Positions 16,509 to 24,862 of a DNA stretch of 64,000 bases are shown in pieces. Below the pieces are notes generated by a model, which did not search any database, had not been told where the DNA came from, and saw nothing but the letters and a program-made list of their open reading frames with translations. The DNA comes from Microbacterium sp. SYP-A9085 (GTDB lineage Bacteria; Actinomycetota; Actinomycetes; Actinomycetales; Microbacteriaceae): the NCBI RefSeq assembly GCF_009649635.1, contig NZ_WJII01000002.1, forward strand, positions 558,001 through 622,000. Reading direction: 5' to 3'. A program made the translations under genes and the position numbers. Every line of letters begins with the position of its first letter. Position 1 is the first letter of the stretch.

Positions 16509-17633
16509 TCACGAGGTCACCGTCCGGCGCGGCACGCGCGGCCCGATCCGGCTGACGATCTCGTAGTTGATCGTGGATGCCGCGGCCGCCCACTCCTCCG
16601 CGCCGGGCGCCCCGCGGGCCGGGTCGCCGAACAGCACCGCTTCGTCGCCCACGGCCACGGGCGCGTCGCCGACGTCGACGATGAACTGGTCCATTGCCAC
16701 CCGACCGGCCACATGAAAGCGTCGGCCGCCGATCACGACCGGGCCGGCGTTGGAGGCCTGTCGCGGGACGCCGTCGGCGTACCCGATCGGCACGAGGGCC
16801 AGAGTGGTCTCCCGGTCGGTGCGGTACGTGTACCCGTACGAGACGCCCTGCCCGGCCGGCACGCGGCGGACGGCGGCGACGGCGGCGCGCAGCGTCATCA
16901 CCGGCCGCAGGCCGAGGTCGGCCGAGCTGCGGTCGGCGAACGGGGACAGCCCGTAGACGCCGATGCCGAGCCGGACGCAGTCCAGCCGGGTCTCGGGCAG
17001 GTCGATCGCGGCGGCGGTCGCAGCGATGTGCCGCACCCGGGCGGTGAGCCCCATCGCCGCGGCGGCGTCCACCGCCTGCAGGAAGCGGGCCAGGGCCGTG
17101 CGGTCGTCGTCGTGCGACGCGTTCGAGAGGTGGCTGAAAATCCCGACCACGCGCAGCCGGCCGATGCGCTCCAGGCGCGCCGCCTCCGCGGTCACGGCAG
17201 CCGCGTCGGCCGGCGCTATGCCGTTGCGGCCGAGCCCGGTCTCGTACTTCAGGTGCACGGCGACGGGACGGTCAGGGGATGCCGCGGCGGCGGCCGCCTG
17301 CAGCTGGTCCATGCTCGAGATGCCGAGCTCGATCCCGTGCGCGGCAGCCTCGTCGAACACGGTGCCGGGGGCGTGCAGCCAGGCGAGGATCGGTGCGTCG
17401 ATGCCGGCGCGGCGCAGCTGCAGCGCCTCGGCGACGTCGGTGACGCCCAGGCGGGCGGCGCCGCCGGCGACCGCCGCCGCCGCCGAGCGCACGGCGCCGT
17501 GTCCGTACGCGTCGGCCTTGACGACCGCCATCACGTCGGTGCTCAGCATCCGCCGCAGCGCGGCGACGTTCGCGCTGAGAGCGCCGGTGTCGATCACCGC
17601 CTCGCGCAGCACGCCGTCGGCGAGCCCGCTCAC
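16509..17633 (-). CDS. alr: Alanine racemase
   Basis: PLP enzyme interconverting L- and D-alanine for peptidoglycan. 374 residues, fold-type III. The PLP lysine is Lys39 in VVKADAYGHG; KYETGLGRNGI and SYGYTYRTDRETT (catalytic Tyr region) are present, and the C-terminal beta domain carries AGRVAMDQFIVDVG. GTG 17633 follows a strong GGGGGGAG site and overlaps the acpS stop, so acpS-alr-tsaE-tsaB-rimI-tsaD run as one operon. Confidence 0.96.
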   Translation of the reverse strand: MSGLADGVLREAVIDTGALSANVAALRRMLSTDVMAVVKADAYGHGAVRSAAAAVAGGAARLGVTDVAEALQLRRAGIDAPILAWLHAPGTVFDEAAAHGIELGISSMDQLQAAAAAASPDRPVAVHLKYETGLGRNGIAPADAAAVTAEAARLERIGRLRVVGIFSHLSNASHDDDRTALARFLQAVDAAAAMGLTARVRHIAATAAAIDLPETRLDCVRLGIGVYGLSPFADRSSADLGLRPVMTLRAAVAAVRRVPAGQGVSYGYTYRTDRETTLALVPIGYADGVPRQASNAGPVVIGGRRFHVAGRVAMDQFIVDVGDAPVAVGDEAVLFGDPARGAPGAEEWAAAASTINYEIVSRIGPRVPRRTVTS

Positions 17634-18112
17634 GCGTCTCCCCCCTCGCGAACCCACCCGTCGTTGCCGAACCCACCCGCTACGGCTGGTGGGTTCGGCA
17701 ACACGGGGTGGGTTCGGGGCACGGCCGCGCCGGCGGGGGCGTCGCGCTCGGCCTCGGGGCGGGAGCCCTCGGCGACGACGTACGCGATCGCCAGGCCCGC
17801 GTCGTGCGACATCGACACGTGAAGGATGCCGATGCCCTTCGCGGCGACGGCGTCGGCGGTCGACCCGGTCAGCGCGAACCACGGCTTGCCGCCGGCATCC
17901 GGCACTATCTCGATCTCGGTCCAGTGCACGCCGTCGGACCCGCCGAGGGCCTTGATGAGCGCCTCCTTCGCGGCGTACCGCGCCGCGAGCGACCGGCCCG
18001 CGAGCGGGCGCTCCGCGGGCGCGAAAAGTCGCGTCAGCAGCCGCGGGGTGCGGGCCAGGGTGCGTTCGAACCGGGCGATGTCGACCAGGTCGACGCCGAT
18101 CCCGACGATCAT
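17630..18112 (-). CDS. acpS: Holo-[acyl-carrier-protein] synthase with repeat-derived C-terminus
   Basis: Transfers 4'-phosphopantetheine from CoA to the serine of acyl-carrier protein. The catalytic part is complete: GIGVDLVDIARFERTL at the N-terminus, RYAAKEALIKALG near residue 45, and VSMSHDAGLAIAYVVAE ending at about 113. AcpS normally stops near 120-130 residues; here a further ~45 residues follow, of which about 24 come from a copy of the genome's palindromic repeat. The active sites are unaffected, so the enzyme should work. It ends in an overlap with the alr start codon. Confidence 0.93.
   Translation of the reverse strand: MIVGIGVDLVDIARFERTLARTPRLLTRLFAPAERPLAGRSLAARYAAKEALIKALGGSDGVHWTEIEIVPDAGGKPWFALTGSTADAVAAKGIGILHVSMSHDAGLAIAYVVAEGSRPEAERDAPAGAAVPRTHPVLPNPPAVAGGFGNDGWVREGGDA
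17649..17717. repeat. Compound palindrome copy 1 (inside acpS)
   Basis: ~69-bp imperfect palindrome: outer stem GAACCCACCC/GGGTGGGTTC, 4-nt internal loops, inner stem TTGCCGAACCCACC/GGTGGGTTCGGCAA and a short apical loop. It lies within the 3' end of acpS and encodes the peptide HPVLPNPPAVAGGFGNDGWV. Confidence 0.92.
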
Positions 18113-18179
18113 CGAAGCTCCCCTCGTGCCGCGGCCGCGGCATCCTCGACCCTATCGTGCGCGCCCGGCAGCGCCCTGG

Positions 18180-18896
18180 TCAGTTGGCGGCGCGACGGGC
18201 CTCGTCGAGGTATGCGTAGGCCGTGACCCGGGAAATGCCCAGGCGCACGGCGATGGTCTCGACGGACTTGCGCATCTGCGTGGCGCCGCGGGCGTCCAGG
18301 CGCTGCAGGACCCCGATCTTGTCGTCGCGCGTCATCTGCGCGGCGGGTTTGCCGACCTCGTCGATCGCCTCGCCGATCATGGCGTCCATCACGGAGACAA
18401 GGTCGCGGCCGAAGTGCTCGTCGGGCGCGGAGGCGGCCGACGGCTGGGCGGGCAGCAGCGCATCCAGCAGCGAGCGCGCGTGCTGCACGGCGCTGAGGTC
18501 GACGTTGACGCACAGCGCGGCGATGATGTCGCCCGCGCGGTTACGGAAGTAGACGCTCGAGCAGCGCAGCTCGCGGCCGTCGGCCGTGAAGCCCCGATAC
18601 CCGAACGCGTCGTGGTCGTCCTGCCGGTTCTGCAGCACCGTGAGCCCGAGGCTCGTGGACGGGCCTCCGACCTCGCGGCCGGTGACGTGCCCATTCTCGA
18701 TCGCGGCGATGGTGTGCCCGAGGTCGACGTCGGCACCATCGAGATTGTGCAGCACGACCTCGCACGCCGGCCCCCCGGCGGCCGCTATGGCGCGCATCAC
18801 CGGCCGGAACGCGGCGAGCACCTCGGCCGCGTCCTCGTACGTGTCGTGTGTCTGCATGTGCACGCTGTCCACGGGTCCCCCGATCTCTGCCCCCAT
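18180..18896 (-). CDS. YheO/DauR-type transcriptional regulator (PAS-like + HTH)
   Basis: 238 residues. N-terminal YheO-like PAS domain (FRPVMRAIAAAGGPACEVVL to NVDLSAVQHA) and a C-terminal HTH (KIGVLQRLDARGATQMRKSV, IAVRLGISRVTAYAYLDEAR). DauR of Pseudomonas, which controls D-arginine use, has this build. It is transcribed away from the catabolic operon with a near-perfect operator between them, so it is the likely local regulator. The start is unsure: ATG 18896 lies only 8 bp from the operator, while GTG 18872 (GGGGGA upstream) and ATG 18857 also precede the conserved domain. Confidence 0.82.
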   Translation of the reverse strand: MGAEIGGPVDSVHMQTHDTYEDAAEVLAAFRPVMRAIAAAGGPACEVVLHNLDGADVDLGHTIAAIENGHVTGREVGGPSTSLGLTVLQNRQDDHDAFGYRGFTADGRELRCSSVYFRNRAGDIIAALCVNVDLSAVQHARSLLDALLPAQPSAASAPDEHFGRDLVSVMDAMIGEAIDEVGKPAAQMTRDDKIGVLQRLDARGATQMRKSVETIAVRLGISRVTAYAYLDEARRAAN

Positions 18897-18903
18897 TTTG
18901 TCA

Positions 18904-18938
18904 CGAACACAATGTCTTTGCTATAGACAATGTGTTCG
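18904..18938. promoter_or_regulatory. Operator palindrome in the divergent intergenic region
   Basis: 14-bp arms CGAACACAATGTCT and AGACAATGTGTTCG, one mismatched pair, 7-bp spacer. A+T-rich in a G+C-rich genome and located between the YheO-type regulator and the transporter operon. The right arm overlaps the predicted operon promoter. Confidence 0.82.
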
Positions 18939-18952
18939 CGAGACGCTATTTT
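18924..18952 (+). promoter_or_regulatory. Predicted promoter of the transporter/catabolic operon
   Basis: -35 TAGACA (18924-18929), 17-bp spacer, -10 TATTTT (18947-18952). The -35 lies within the right arm of the operator, so binding there would repress. Confidence 0.55.
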
Positions 18953-19011
18953 TGCTTGCGGCCGCCATCGAGGGCGGCCATTCAACCAGGGCACGGAGTA
19001 AGGAGGCTCTC

Positions 19012-20385
19012 ATGACCCGAGCCGACACCGGCAGAGGACTGACCGGCAAACAGCGACGGATGATCGCGGGTGGTTCCATCGGCACGCTGATGGAGTACTA
19101 CGACTACTACCTGTACGGTCTGGCATCCGCCGCCGTCTTCCCCGCGGTGTTCTTCTCCACCGACGACCCGATCATCGCGCAGCTCTCGTCGTTCGCGACG
19201 TTCGCGGTGGGCTTCCTGCTGCGGCCGGTCGGCGGCATAATCTGGGGCATCGTCGGCGACCGCGTCGGCCGCAAGGCCGTGCTCATGATCACGGTCGTGG
19301 GGATGGGCATAGCGACCACCGCGATCGGCCTGATCCCGCCCGATCACATGATCGGGGTCGCCGCTCCCCTGCTCCTGCTGCTGTGCCGCATGTTCCAGGG
19401 CTTCTTCGTGGGCGGCGAGATGGGCGGCGCGGCCACGATGGTCGTCGAGAACGCGCCCACCGGCCGGCATGGCCTGTACGGCGCATTCCTTATCAGCGGC
19501 GCCGGCGTCGCGAACCTCGTCTCCGGCGGCCTGATGGCCGCGCTCGGCCTGACGCCCTCGTCCTGGTTCCTCACGTGGGGCTGGCGCATCCCGTTCGTGT
19601 TCTCCATCGTGCTGGCGATCGTCGCGGTCCTGCTGCGGCGCAAGCTCGAAGAGTCCGACGAGTTCATCCAGACCCAGACCGCGCAGATCGCCGCCGCCGG
19701 CAAGCGGGCGAACCCGCTCGTGGAGGCGTTCCGGCACCCCAAGAACACGATCATGGGGGTGCTGATCGGCCTGCCGCAGTCGATCGCGGGGTACGTCATC
19801 CTCACCTACGGCCTCGGCTTCATGGTCACGAACAAGCACCTGCCCGCGTGGATGGGGTTCGCCGGCACCATGATCGTGGGCCTGCTGCAGATCGTCGTCG
19901 CCCCCGCCTGGGGGGCGGTGTCGGACCGGATCGGACGCCGCACGGTCTACATCATCGGCTGCGTCGGCTTCGCCGCCATGGTCTATCCCGCGTTCATGCT
20001 GTTCTCCACCGGCAACCTGTGGCTCATCTGGCTCGGCCAGATCGTCGGCTTCGTGCTGTTCGGGGTGGCGATGCAGGCCACGCTGGCGACGATGCTGGTC
20101 GAGATGTTCGACCCGGAAGCCCGCACCACCGGGGTCAACATCGGGTACCAGTTCTCGAACACGCTCGGCGGCGGGTTCGCCCCGCTCATCTGCGCGGCGC
20201 TGGTCGCCGGCGCCGGCGGCGCGTTCTGGCCCGTGGTGGTGTACTCGGCGGTGATCGCCGCGGTCGGCGTGATCGCCACGCTCATCGCCTCGATCCGGCC
20301 CGACCGGGAGGGAGCGGATCGGCTGCACGTGCTCGCGGCCACGCAGAGCATCCGCATCGACAAGGTCACGGCGTCCTTGCACTGA
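19012..20385 (+). CDS. MHS-family (MFS) metabolite:H+ symporter
   Basis: 457 residues, ~12 transmembrane helices. Signature features of the metabolite/H+ symporter family: GTLMEYYDYYLYG in helix 1 and GDRVGRKAVLMITVVGMG in the loop 2-3, then RMFQGFFVGGEMGGA. Family members import proline, betaine, shikimate, alpha-ketoglutarate or other carboxylates. ATG 19012 has AAGGAGG 7 bp upstream. It leads the operon, so its substrate is probably the carboxylate degraded by the downstream enzymes, here suggested to be an N-acyl-D-glucosaminate or other N-acyl D-amino acid (inference). Confidence 0.9.
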   Translation: MTRADTGRGLTGKQRRMIAGGSIGTLMEYYDYYLYGLASAAVFPAVFFSTDDPIIAQLSSFATFAVGFLLRPVGGIIWGIVGDRVGRKAVLMITVVGMGIATTAIGLIPPDHMIGVAAPLLLLLCRMFQGFFVGGEMGGAATMVVENAPTGRHGLYGAFLISGAGVANLVSGGLMAALGLTPSSWFLTWGWRIPFVFSIVLAIVAVLLRRKLEESDEFIQTQTAQIAAAGKRANPLVEAFRHPKNTIMGVLIGLPQSIAGYVILTYGLGFMVTNKHLPAWMGFAGTMIVGLLQIVVAPAWGAVSDRIGRRTVYIIGCVGFAAMVYPAFMLFSTGNLWLIWLGQIVGFVLFGVAMQATLATMLVEMFDPEARTTGVNIGYQFSNTLGGGFAPLICAALVAGAGGAFWPVVVYSAVIAAVGVIATLIASIRPDREGADRLHVLAATQSIRIDKVTASLH

Positions 20386-21299
20386 TGCGCACTCCGACAT
20401 CCACTCCGCGCCTGATCACGGTGGGCGAGACCATGGTGATGATCACGCCCGCGCGCGCCGGGTCGCTGGCCACCGCCGACGACGTGCGGCTGCACGTGGC
20501 CGGGGCCGAGTCGAACGTGGCCACGCACGCGGCCGCGCTCGGCGTGGGCGCCGCCTGGGTGGGCGCCGTCGGCGCTGACGTGCTCGGCGAGCGCGTGCGC
20601 GACACCGTGGCGCGGCGGGGAGTGGATGTGCGGTGGGTGCGGACGGATCCGGATGCCCCGACCGGCGTGTACCTCAAGGATCCCGGCCGCGGCGTCCTCT
20701 ACTATCGCCGCGGCTCCGCCGCCTCGCGGATGGGCCCGGATGCCGTCGCCGATGTGCCACTGGAGGATGCCGACATCGTGCACGTCACCGGGATCACCCC
20801 GGCTCTGTCGGCGACGTGCGCGGCCCTCGTCGACCGGATCGTGGAGCGGGTGGCCGGCAGCGGTGCTGTCCTCAGCGTCGACGTGAACCACCGCGCCGCA
20901 CTGTGGGCGCCGGGCGCCGCCGCGCCGGCGCTGCGGGCTCTCGCCCGACGCGCCGGCATCGTCTTCGTCGGCCTCGACGAGGCCGCGGCCGTGTGGGGAT
21001 GCGCCACGGCGGACGACATCCGGACGCTGCTGCCGGAACCCGGCGTGGTCGTCGTCAAGGACGGCGCCGTCGGCGCCACCGAGTTCGCCCGCGTGGACGG
21101 CGCCGACACGGTGACGTTCGCCCCCGCGATCCCCACCGATGTGGTCGAGCCGGTGGGCGCGGGCGATGCGTTCGCCGCCGGATACCTCGCCGCGCACCTG
21201 CGCGGCGCCGACGCCGCCGCGCGCCTGGCCGCCGGCCACGCGCGCGCTCACCTCGTCCTGCTCTCGACGAGCGATTTCGTCGACGAGCCTCCCCAGTGA
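20385..21299 (+). CDS. kdgK: PfkB-family sugar kinase, likely 2-keto-3-deoxygluconate kinase
   Basis: 304 residues. PfkB signatures: VAGAESNVATHAAALGVGAA near residue 36 and the C-terminal PVGAGDAFAAGYLAAHL with the catalytic Asp of GAGD. SVDVNHRAALW and RRGSAASRM resemble KDG kinases. The start codon shares one base with the transporter stop. The next gene encodes a KHG/KDPG aldolase, which makes KDG -> KDPG the most economical assignment; other ribokinase-family sugars cannot be excluded. Confidence 0.8.
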   Translation: MRTPTSTPRLITVGETMVMITPARAGSLATADDVRLHVAGAESNVATHAAALGVGAAWVGAVGADVLGERVRDTVARRGVDVRWVRTDPDAPTGVYLKDPGRGVLYYRRGSAASRMGPDAVADVPLEDADIVHVTGITPALSATCAALVDRIVERVAGSGAVLSVDVNHRAALWAPGAAAPALRALARRAGIVFVGLDEAAAVWGCATADDIRTLLPEPGVVVVKDGAVGATEFARVDGADTVTFAPAIPTDVVEPVGAGDAFAAGYLAAHLRGADAAARLAAGHARAHLVLLSTSDFVDEPPQ

Positions 21300-21315
21300 A
21301 AGGCTGGCACCGGTC

Positions 21316-21921
21316 ATGACAGACAATTCCTCCTTCGACGAGCTCTTCGGCGGAGTGCGCCTGATGGCGATCCTGCGGGGCATGGGCGTCGAGCGCAGTC
21401 TCGCCGTCGCGACCACCGCGTGGGACCTCGGCATCGAGGCCGTCGAGGTGCCGGTGCAGACCCCGACGGATGTCGAGGCGCTGCACGCCGTCGCCGAGGC
21501 GGCGGCCGCGCGCGGCCTGCGGGTCGGCGCCGGCACCGTCGTGTCGCCGGAGCACGTGCGCCAGGCGAAGGACGCCGGCGCCGCGTTCACGGTGAGCCCC
21601 GGCTTCGACGTCGAGATAGTGCGCGCCTCGCACGCGGCGGGGATGCCGTCGCTGCCAGGCGTGGGCACCGCCACCGAGCTGCAGCTCGCGCTGCGCGAGG
21701 GCCTGACCTGGGTCAAGGCATTCCCCGCCTCCGTCCTCGGCGCGGGGTGGTTCGGCGCCATGCGCGGGCCGTTCCCGCAGGCGCGGTTCGTCGCCACGGG
21801 CGGGATGGACGCCGCCACCGCGCCGTCGTTCCTTCAGACCGGGGTGCGGGTCGTCGCCGTCGGCTCCGCCCTCGAGGACCCGGCGCAGCTGCCGGCGCTC
21901 GCGCAGCTGCTCGCACGATGA
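21316..21921 (+). CDS. eda: KHG/KDPG-type class I aldolase
   Basis: 201 residues, TIM-barrel. MAILRG near residue 17 (Eda-type substrate-binding Arg), GIEAVEVPVQTP (Glu of the active site), VGAGTVVSPEHVRQAKDAGA, and Schiff-base lysine in LTWVKAFPASVLG near 134. Cleaves 2-keto-3-deoxy-6-phosphogluconate to pyruvate and glyceraldehyde-3-phosphate or the 4-hydroxy-2-oxoglutarate analogue. Overlaps the next gene by 4 bp (ATGA). Confidence 0.88.
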   Translation: MTDNSSFDELFGGVRLMAILRGMGVERSLAVATTAWDLGIEAVEVPVQTPTDVEALHAVAEAAAARGLRVGAGTVVSPEHVRQAKDAGAAFTVSPGFDVEIVRASHAAGMPSLPGVGTATELQLALREGLTWVKAFPASVLGAGWFGAMRGPFPQARFVATGGMDAATAPSFLQTGVRVVAVGSALEDPAQLPALAQLLAR

Positions 21922-23222
21922 CCGCCTCACGCCTGCGGGACGTCCCCGACGAGCCCCTCACCGCCCGCGACAAGGGCATCCCCTCCCGCGCCGTCGGCAT
22001 GACGATCGCCGAGTTCCTCGCGACCTCGCCGCGGCTGGACGAGTTCTGGACGCCGCTGGTCGTGCTCGACGACGCCGCGATGCGCCACAACGTGGACACG
22101 ATGGCGGCCTGGTGCGGCGAGCGCGGCCTCGCCCTGATGCCGCACGGCAAGACCACGATGGCGCCGACGCTGTGGCAGCGCCAGCTGGACGCCGGCGCCC
22201 TCGGGATCACGCTCGCGACGATGGGCCAGGTGCGCACCGCACGCAGTCTGGGCCTTGACTCGATCATGCTCGCCAACGCCGCCGTCGACGAGCGGTCGCT
22301 GCGCTATCTCGCCGCCGAGCTCGCCGACCCGAACCTGCGGTTCGTGTGCTGGGTCGACTCGGTCGACACTGTCGACGCGATGGCACGGGTGCTCGCGACG
22401 GTCGGCGCGCCGCGCCCGGTCGACGTGTGCGTCGAGCTCGGTGCGCCGGGCGGCCGCACCGGGGCGCGCACGCTCGACGCGGCCGTGGCGGTGGCCGAGC
22501 GGGTCGCCGCGACCCCGACGCTGCGGCTGGCCGGGGTCGCCGGGTACGAGGGCAGCCTCGCGCACGACCGGTCGGATGCCGGGCTGCACGCCGTGCGCAC
22601 CTACCTGCGGCAGCAGGTGACGCTGCATGAGCGCATCCGGAACGAATACGGACCGGGCGACGTGTACGTCACCGCCGGTGGCAGCGCGTACTTCGACGTC
22701 GTCGCCGACGTGTACGCCGACGCCGGGGCGGGCGCGGCGCCCACCGGCGGCCAGCGCACCCACTTCACGCTGCGCTCGGGCGCCTACATCGTCCACGACG
22801 ACGGCTTCTACCGGCTGATCTCCCCGTTCGACGAGGGCCGCAGCGCCGACGACGCGCCCCGGTTCCGCACCGCTATGCACGGCATCGCCCGGGTCGTCTC
22901 GCACCCGGAGCCGGGCCTCGCGCTGCTGGACGGCGGCAAGCGGGATCTCCCGTACGACGAAGGCCTCCCGATCCCGCGGGGCGCGGCATCCGACCTCGGC
23001 GCACCGTGGGCGCCGTTTGCCGATGCCGCGATCTCGGCGATGAACGACCAGCACAGCTACCTGCGACTCGGCGCCGACGCGCGGGATGTCGCCCCGGTGG
23101 GGTCGGTGGTGGCCCTCGGGCTGTCGCATCCGTGCACGGCGTTCGACAAGTGGCGAGTGCTGCCGGTCGTCGACGCGTGGGGATCGGGCGCGGTCGTCGA
23201 CCTGGTGCGCACGTATTTCTGA
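21918..23222 (+). CDS. Fold-type III PLP enzyme, D-serine-dehydratase/D-threonine-aldolase-like
   Basis: 434 residues. PLP lysine in LMPHGKTTMAPTLWQ (about 79); Tyr and Gly loop TAGGSAYFDVV; the C-terminal D-Ser dehydratase-like domain ends with GLSHPCTAFDKWRVL, where His and Cys bind the divalent metal of this family. Family members eliminate ammonia from D-serine or related beta-hydroxy D-amino acids, or act as aldolases. With KDG kinase and KDPG aldolase in the same operon, D-glucosaminate ammonia-lyase activity (product KDG) is an attractive specific function (inference). D-serine or D-threonine remain possible. Confidence 0.83.
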   Translation: MTASRLRDVPDEPLTARDKGIPSRAVGMTIAEFLATSPRLDEFWTPLVVLDDAAMRHNVDTMAAWCGERGLALMPHGKTTMAPTLWQRQLDAGALGITLATMGQVRTARSLGLDSIMLANAAVDERSLRYLAAELADPNLRFVCWVDSVDTVDAMARVLATVGAPRPVDVCVELGAPGGRTGARTLDAAVAVAERVAATPTLRLAGVAGYEGSLAHDRSDAGLHAVRTYLRQQVTLHERIRNEYGPGDVYVTAGGSAYFDVVADVYADAGAGAAPTGGQRTHFTLRSGAYIVHDDGFYRLISPFDEGRSADDAPRFRTAMHGIARVVSHPEPGLALLDGGKRDLPYDEGLPIPRGAASDLGAPWAPFADAAISAMNDQHSYLRLGADARDVAPVGSVVALGLSHPCTAFDKWRVLPVVDAWGSGAVVDLVRTYF

Positions 23223-23231
23223 GGAGGAGCC

Positions 23232-24839
23232 ATGAGCGGATCGCCGCGACCGGCCCGCACCGTCCTGCGCGGCGGGCGAGTCGTCGACGCGTCCGGCGAA
23301 CGGACCGCGGACGTGGCCATTGTCGGCCGCGAGGTCGCCGCGGTGGGCGACATCCCCGCCCGCCCCGGCGACACTGTCGTGGACTGCATCGGCCGGCTCG
23401 TCCTTCCGGGGATCGTCGACGCGCACTCGCACGCGGACGGGCTGCTCGGCGACGACGCCGTGCAGCGCGCGCTGCTGCGCCAGGGCGTCACGACCGTGAT
23501 CGTCGGTCAGGACGGCGTGTCGTACGCGCCCGGCGACGGGGGGTACGCGGCGGAGTACTTCGCCGCCATCGACGGCGACCGGCCCGTCGCCCCCGGCGGC
23601 GGGGTCGCCGGCTACCTCGCCGCCGTCGACGGGGCGTCCCGGCTGAACGCCGCGTACCTGGTGCCCGCCGGCACCGTGCGGTTCGAGGTAGCCGGCCGGT
23701 CGCAGGCCTCCGCCGGCCCGGCGCAGCGGGCGGCGATGGTGGGGCTCGTCGAGGAGGGCCTGCGCGCCGGCGCGGTCGGCCTGTCCACGGGGCTGGACTA
23801 CGTCCCGGGGATGTTCCAGGATGCCGACGAACTGGCCGCCCTGTGCGCGCCGGTCGCCCGGGCCGGCGGCGTGTACGTCAGCCACATGCGCGGCGGCTAC
23901 GAGGCGAACGCGGCGGCGGGGATCGCCGAGATCGCCGCCATCGCTCGCGCGGCATCCGCCGCGACCGGCGCAGCGCTGCGGGTGCACGTCTCGCACTTCC
24001 ACGCCGACGCCGACATAGTGCTCGCACAGCTCGACGCGCTGGAGGCCGCCGGGGTGGATGCCACGTTCGACGCGTACCCCTATATCCGCGGCTGCAGCCT
24101 GATGGGAATGCCGCTGCTGCCGCCGGAGCTGTCGGCCCGGCCGGTGGACGACATCCTGCACGCCCTCGGTGACCCGGAGCAGCGCGACCGGCTGGCCCGC
24201 GAATGGTTCCCGCGCGTCGCACAGAACCCGAGCCTCGGCCCCGACTGGGCGAGCATGATCACGCTGTCGCACCTGGCCGCGCCCGAGCTGGCGTGGGCGC
24301 ACGGCCTGACCATCGCGGAGGCCGCCGCCCGCGCCGGCACCGACCCGATCACGTTCGCGCTCGATGCTCTGCACGCGTGCCGGCTGCGCGCGAACATCGT
24401 GATGGCCGTCCGCAACGAGCGCCCCGTCGCCGAGCTGGCCCGCATCTTCGCGCATCCCGCGCACATGGGCGGCTCGGACGGCATCTTCATCGGCGCGCAC
24501 CCGCATCCGCGGGCCCGCGGGACGTTCGCCCGCTACCTGCGCGAGTACGTCCGCGAGACCGGCACGTGGACGTGGCGGGATGCCGTCCGGCATCTGTCCA
24601 CCGGCCCGGCCGCCCGGTTCGGCCTCGGGCGGCGCGGCGCTATAGCGCCCGGTGCCGTCGCCGACCTCATCGTCGTGGACCCGGATGCCGTCGCCGACAC
24701 CGCGACGTACGCGCAGCCGCAGGGCGAGTCGGTGGGCATCGACGACGTCTACGTGGGCGGCATCCCGGTGCTCGCCGGCGGCGAGCTCACCGACGCGCTG
24801 CCCGGCCGCGGCCTGCGCCGCGCCGGATCCGACCGTTGA
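23232..24839 (+). CDS. N-acyl-D-amino-acid deacylase (amidohydrolase)
   Basis: 535 residues. Metal-dependent hydrolase: IVDAHSHADGLL (HxH near residue 62), the loop VSHMRGGYEANAAAGIAEI, RVHVSHFHADADIV with the second metal His, and SDGIFIGAHPHPRARGTF with the catalytic Asp. These are the marks of the D-aminoacylase subgroup, which removes the acyl group from N-acetyl-D-amino acids. AGGAGGAGCC precedes ATG 23232. Within this operon it would supply the free amino acid to the PLP lyase; N-acetyl-D-glucosaminate is a plausible substrate. Confidence 0.88.
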   Translation: MSGSPRPARTVLRGGRVVDASGERTADVAIVGREVAAVGDIPARPGDTVVDCIGRLVLPGIVDAHSHADGLLGDDAVQRALLRQGVTTVIVGQDGVSYAPGDGGYAAEYFAAIDGDRPVAPGGGVAGYLAAVDGASRLNAAYLVPAGTVRFEVAGRSQASAGPAQRAAMVGLVEEGLRAGAVGLSTGLDYVPGMFQDADELAALCAPVARAGGVYVSHMRGGYEANAAAGIAEIAAIARAASAATGAALRVHVSHFHADADIVLAQLDALEAAGVDATFDAYPYIRGCSLMGMPLLPPELSARPVDDILHALGDPEQRDRLAREWFPRVAQNPSLGPDWASMITLSHLAAPELAWAHGLTIAEAAARAGTDPITFALDALHACRLRANIVMAVRNERPVAELARIFAHPAHMGGSDGIFIGAHPHPRARGTFARYLREYVRETGTWTWRDAVRHLSTGPAARFGLGRRGAIAPGAVADLIVVDPDAVADTATYAQPQGESVGIDDVYVGGIPVLAGGELTDALPGRGLRRAGSDR

Positions 24840-24862
24840 CCATCCAGAGAAGGGAATCCCCC

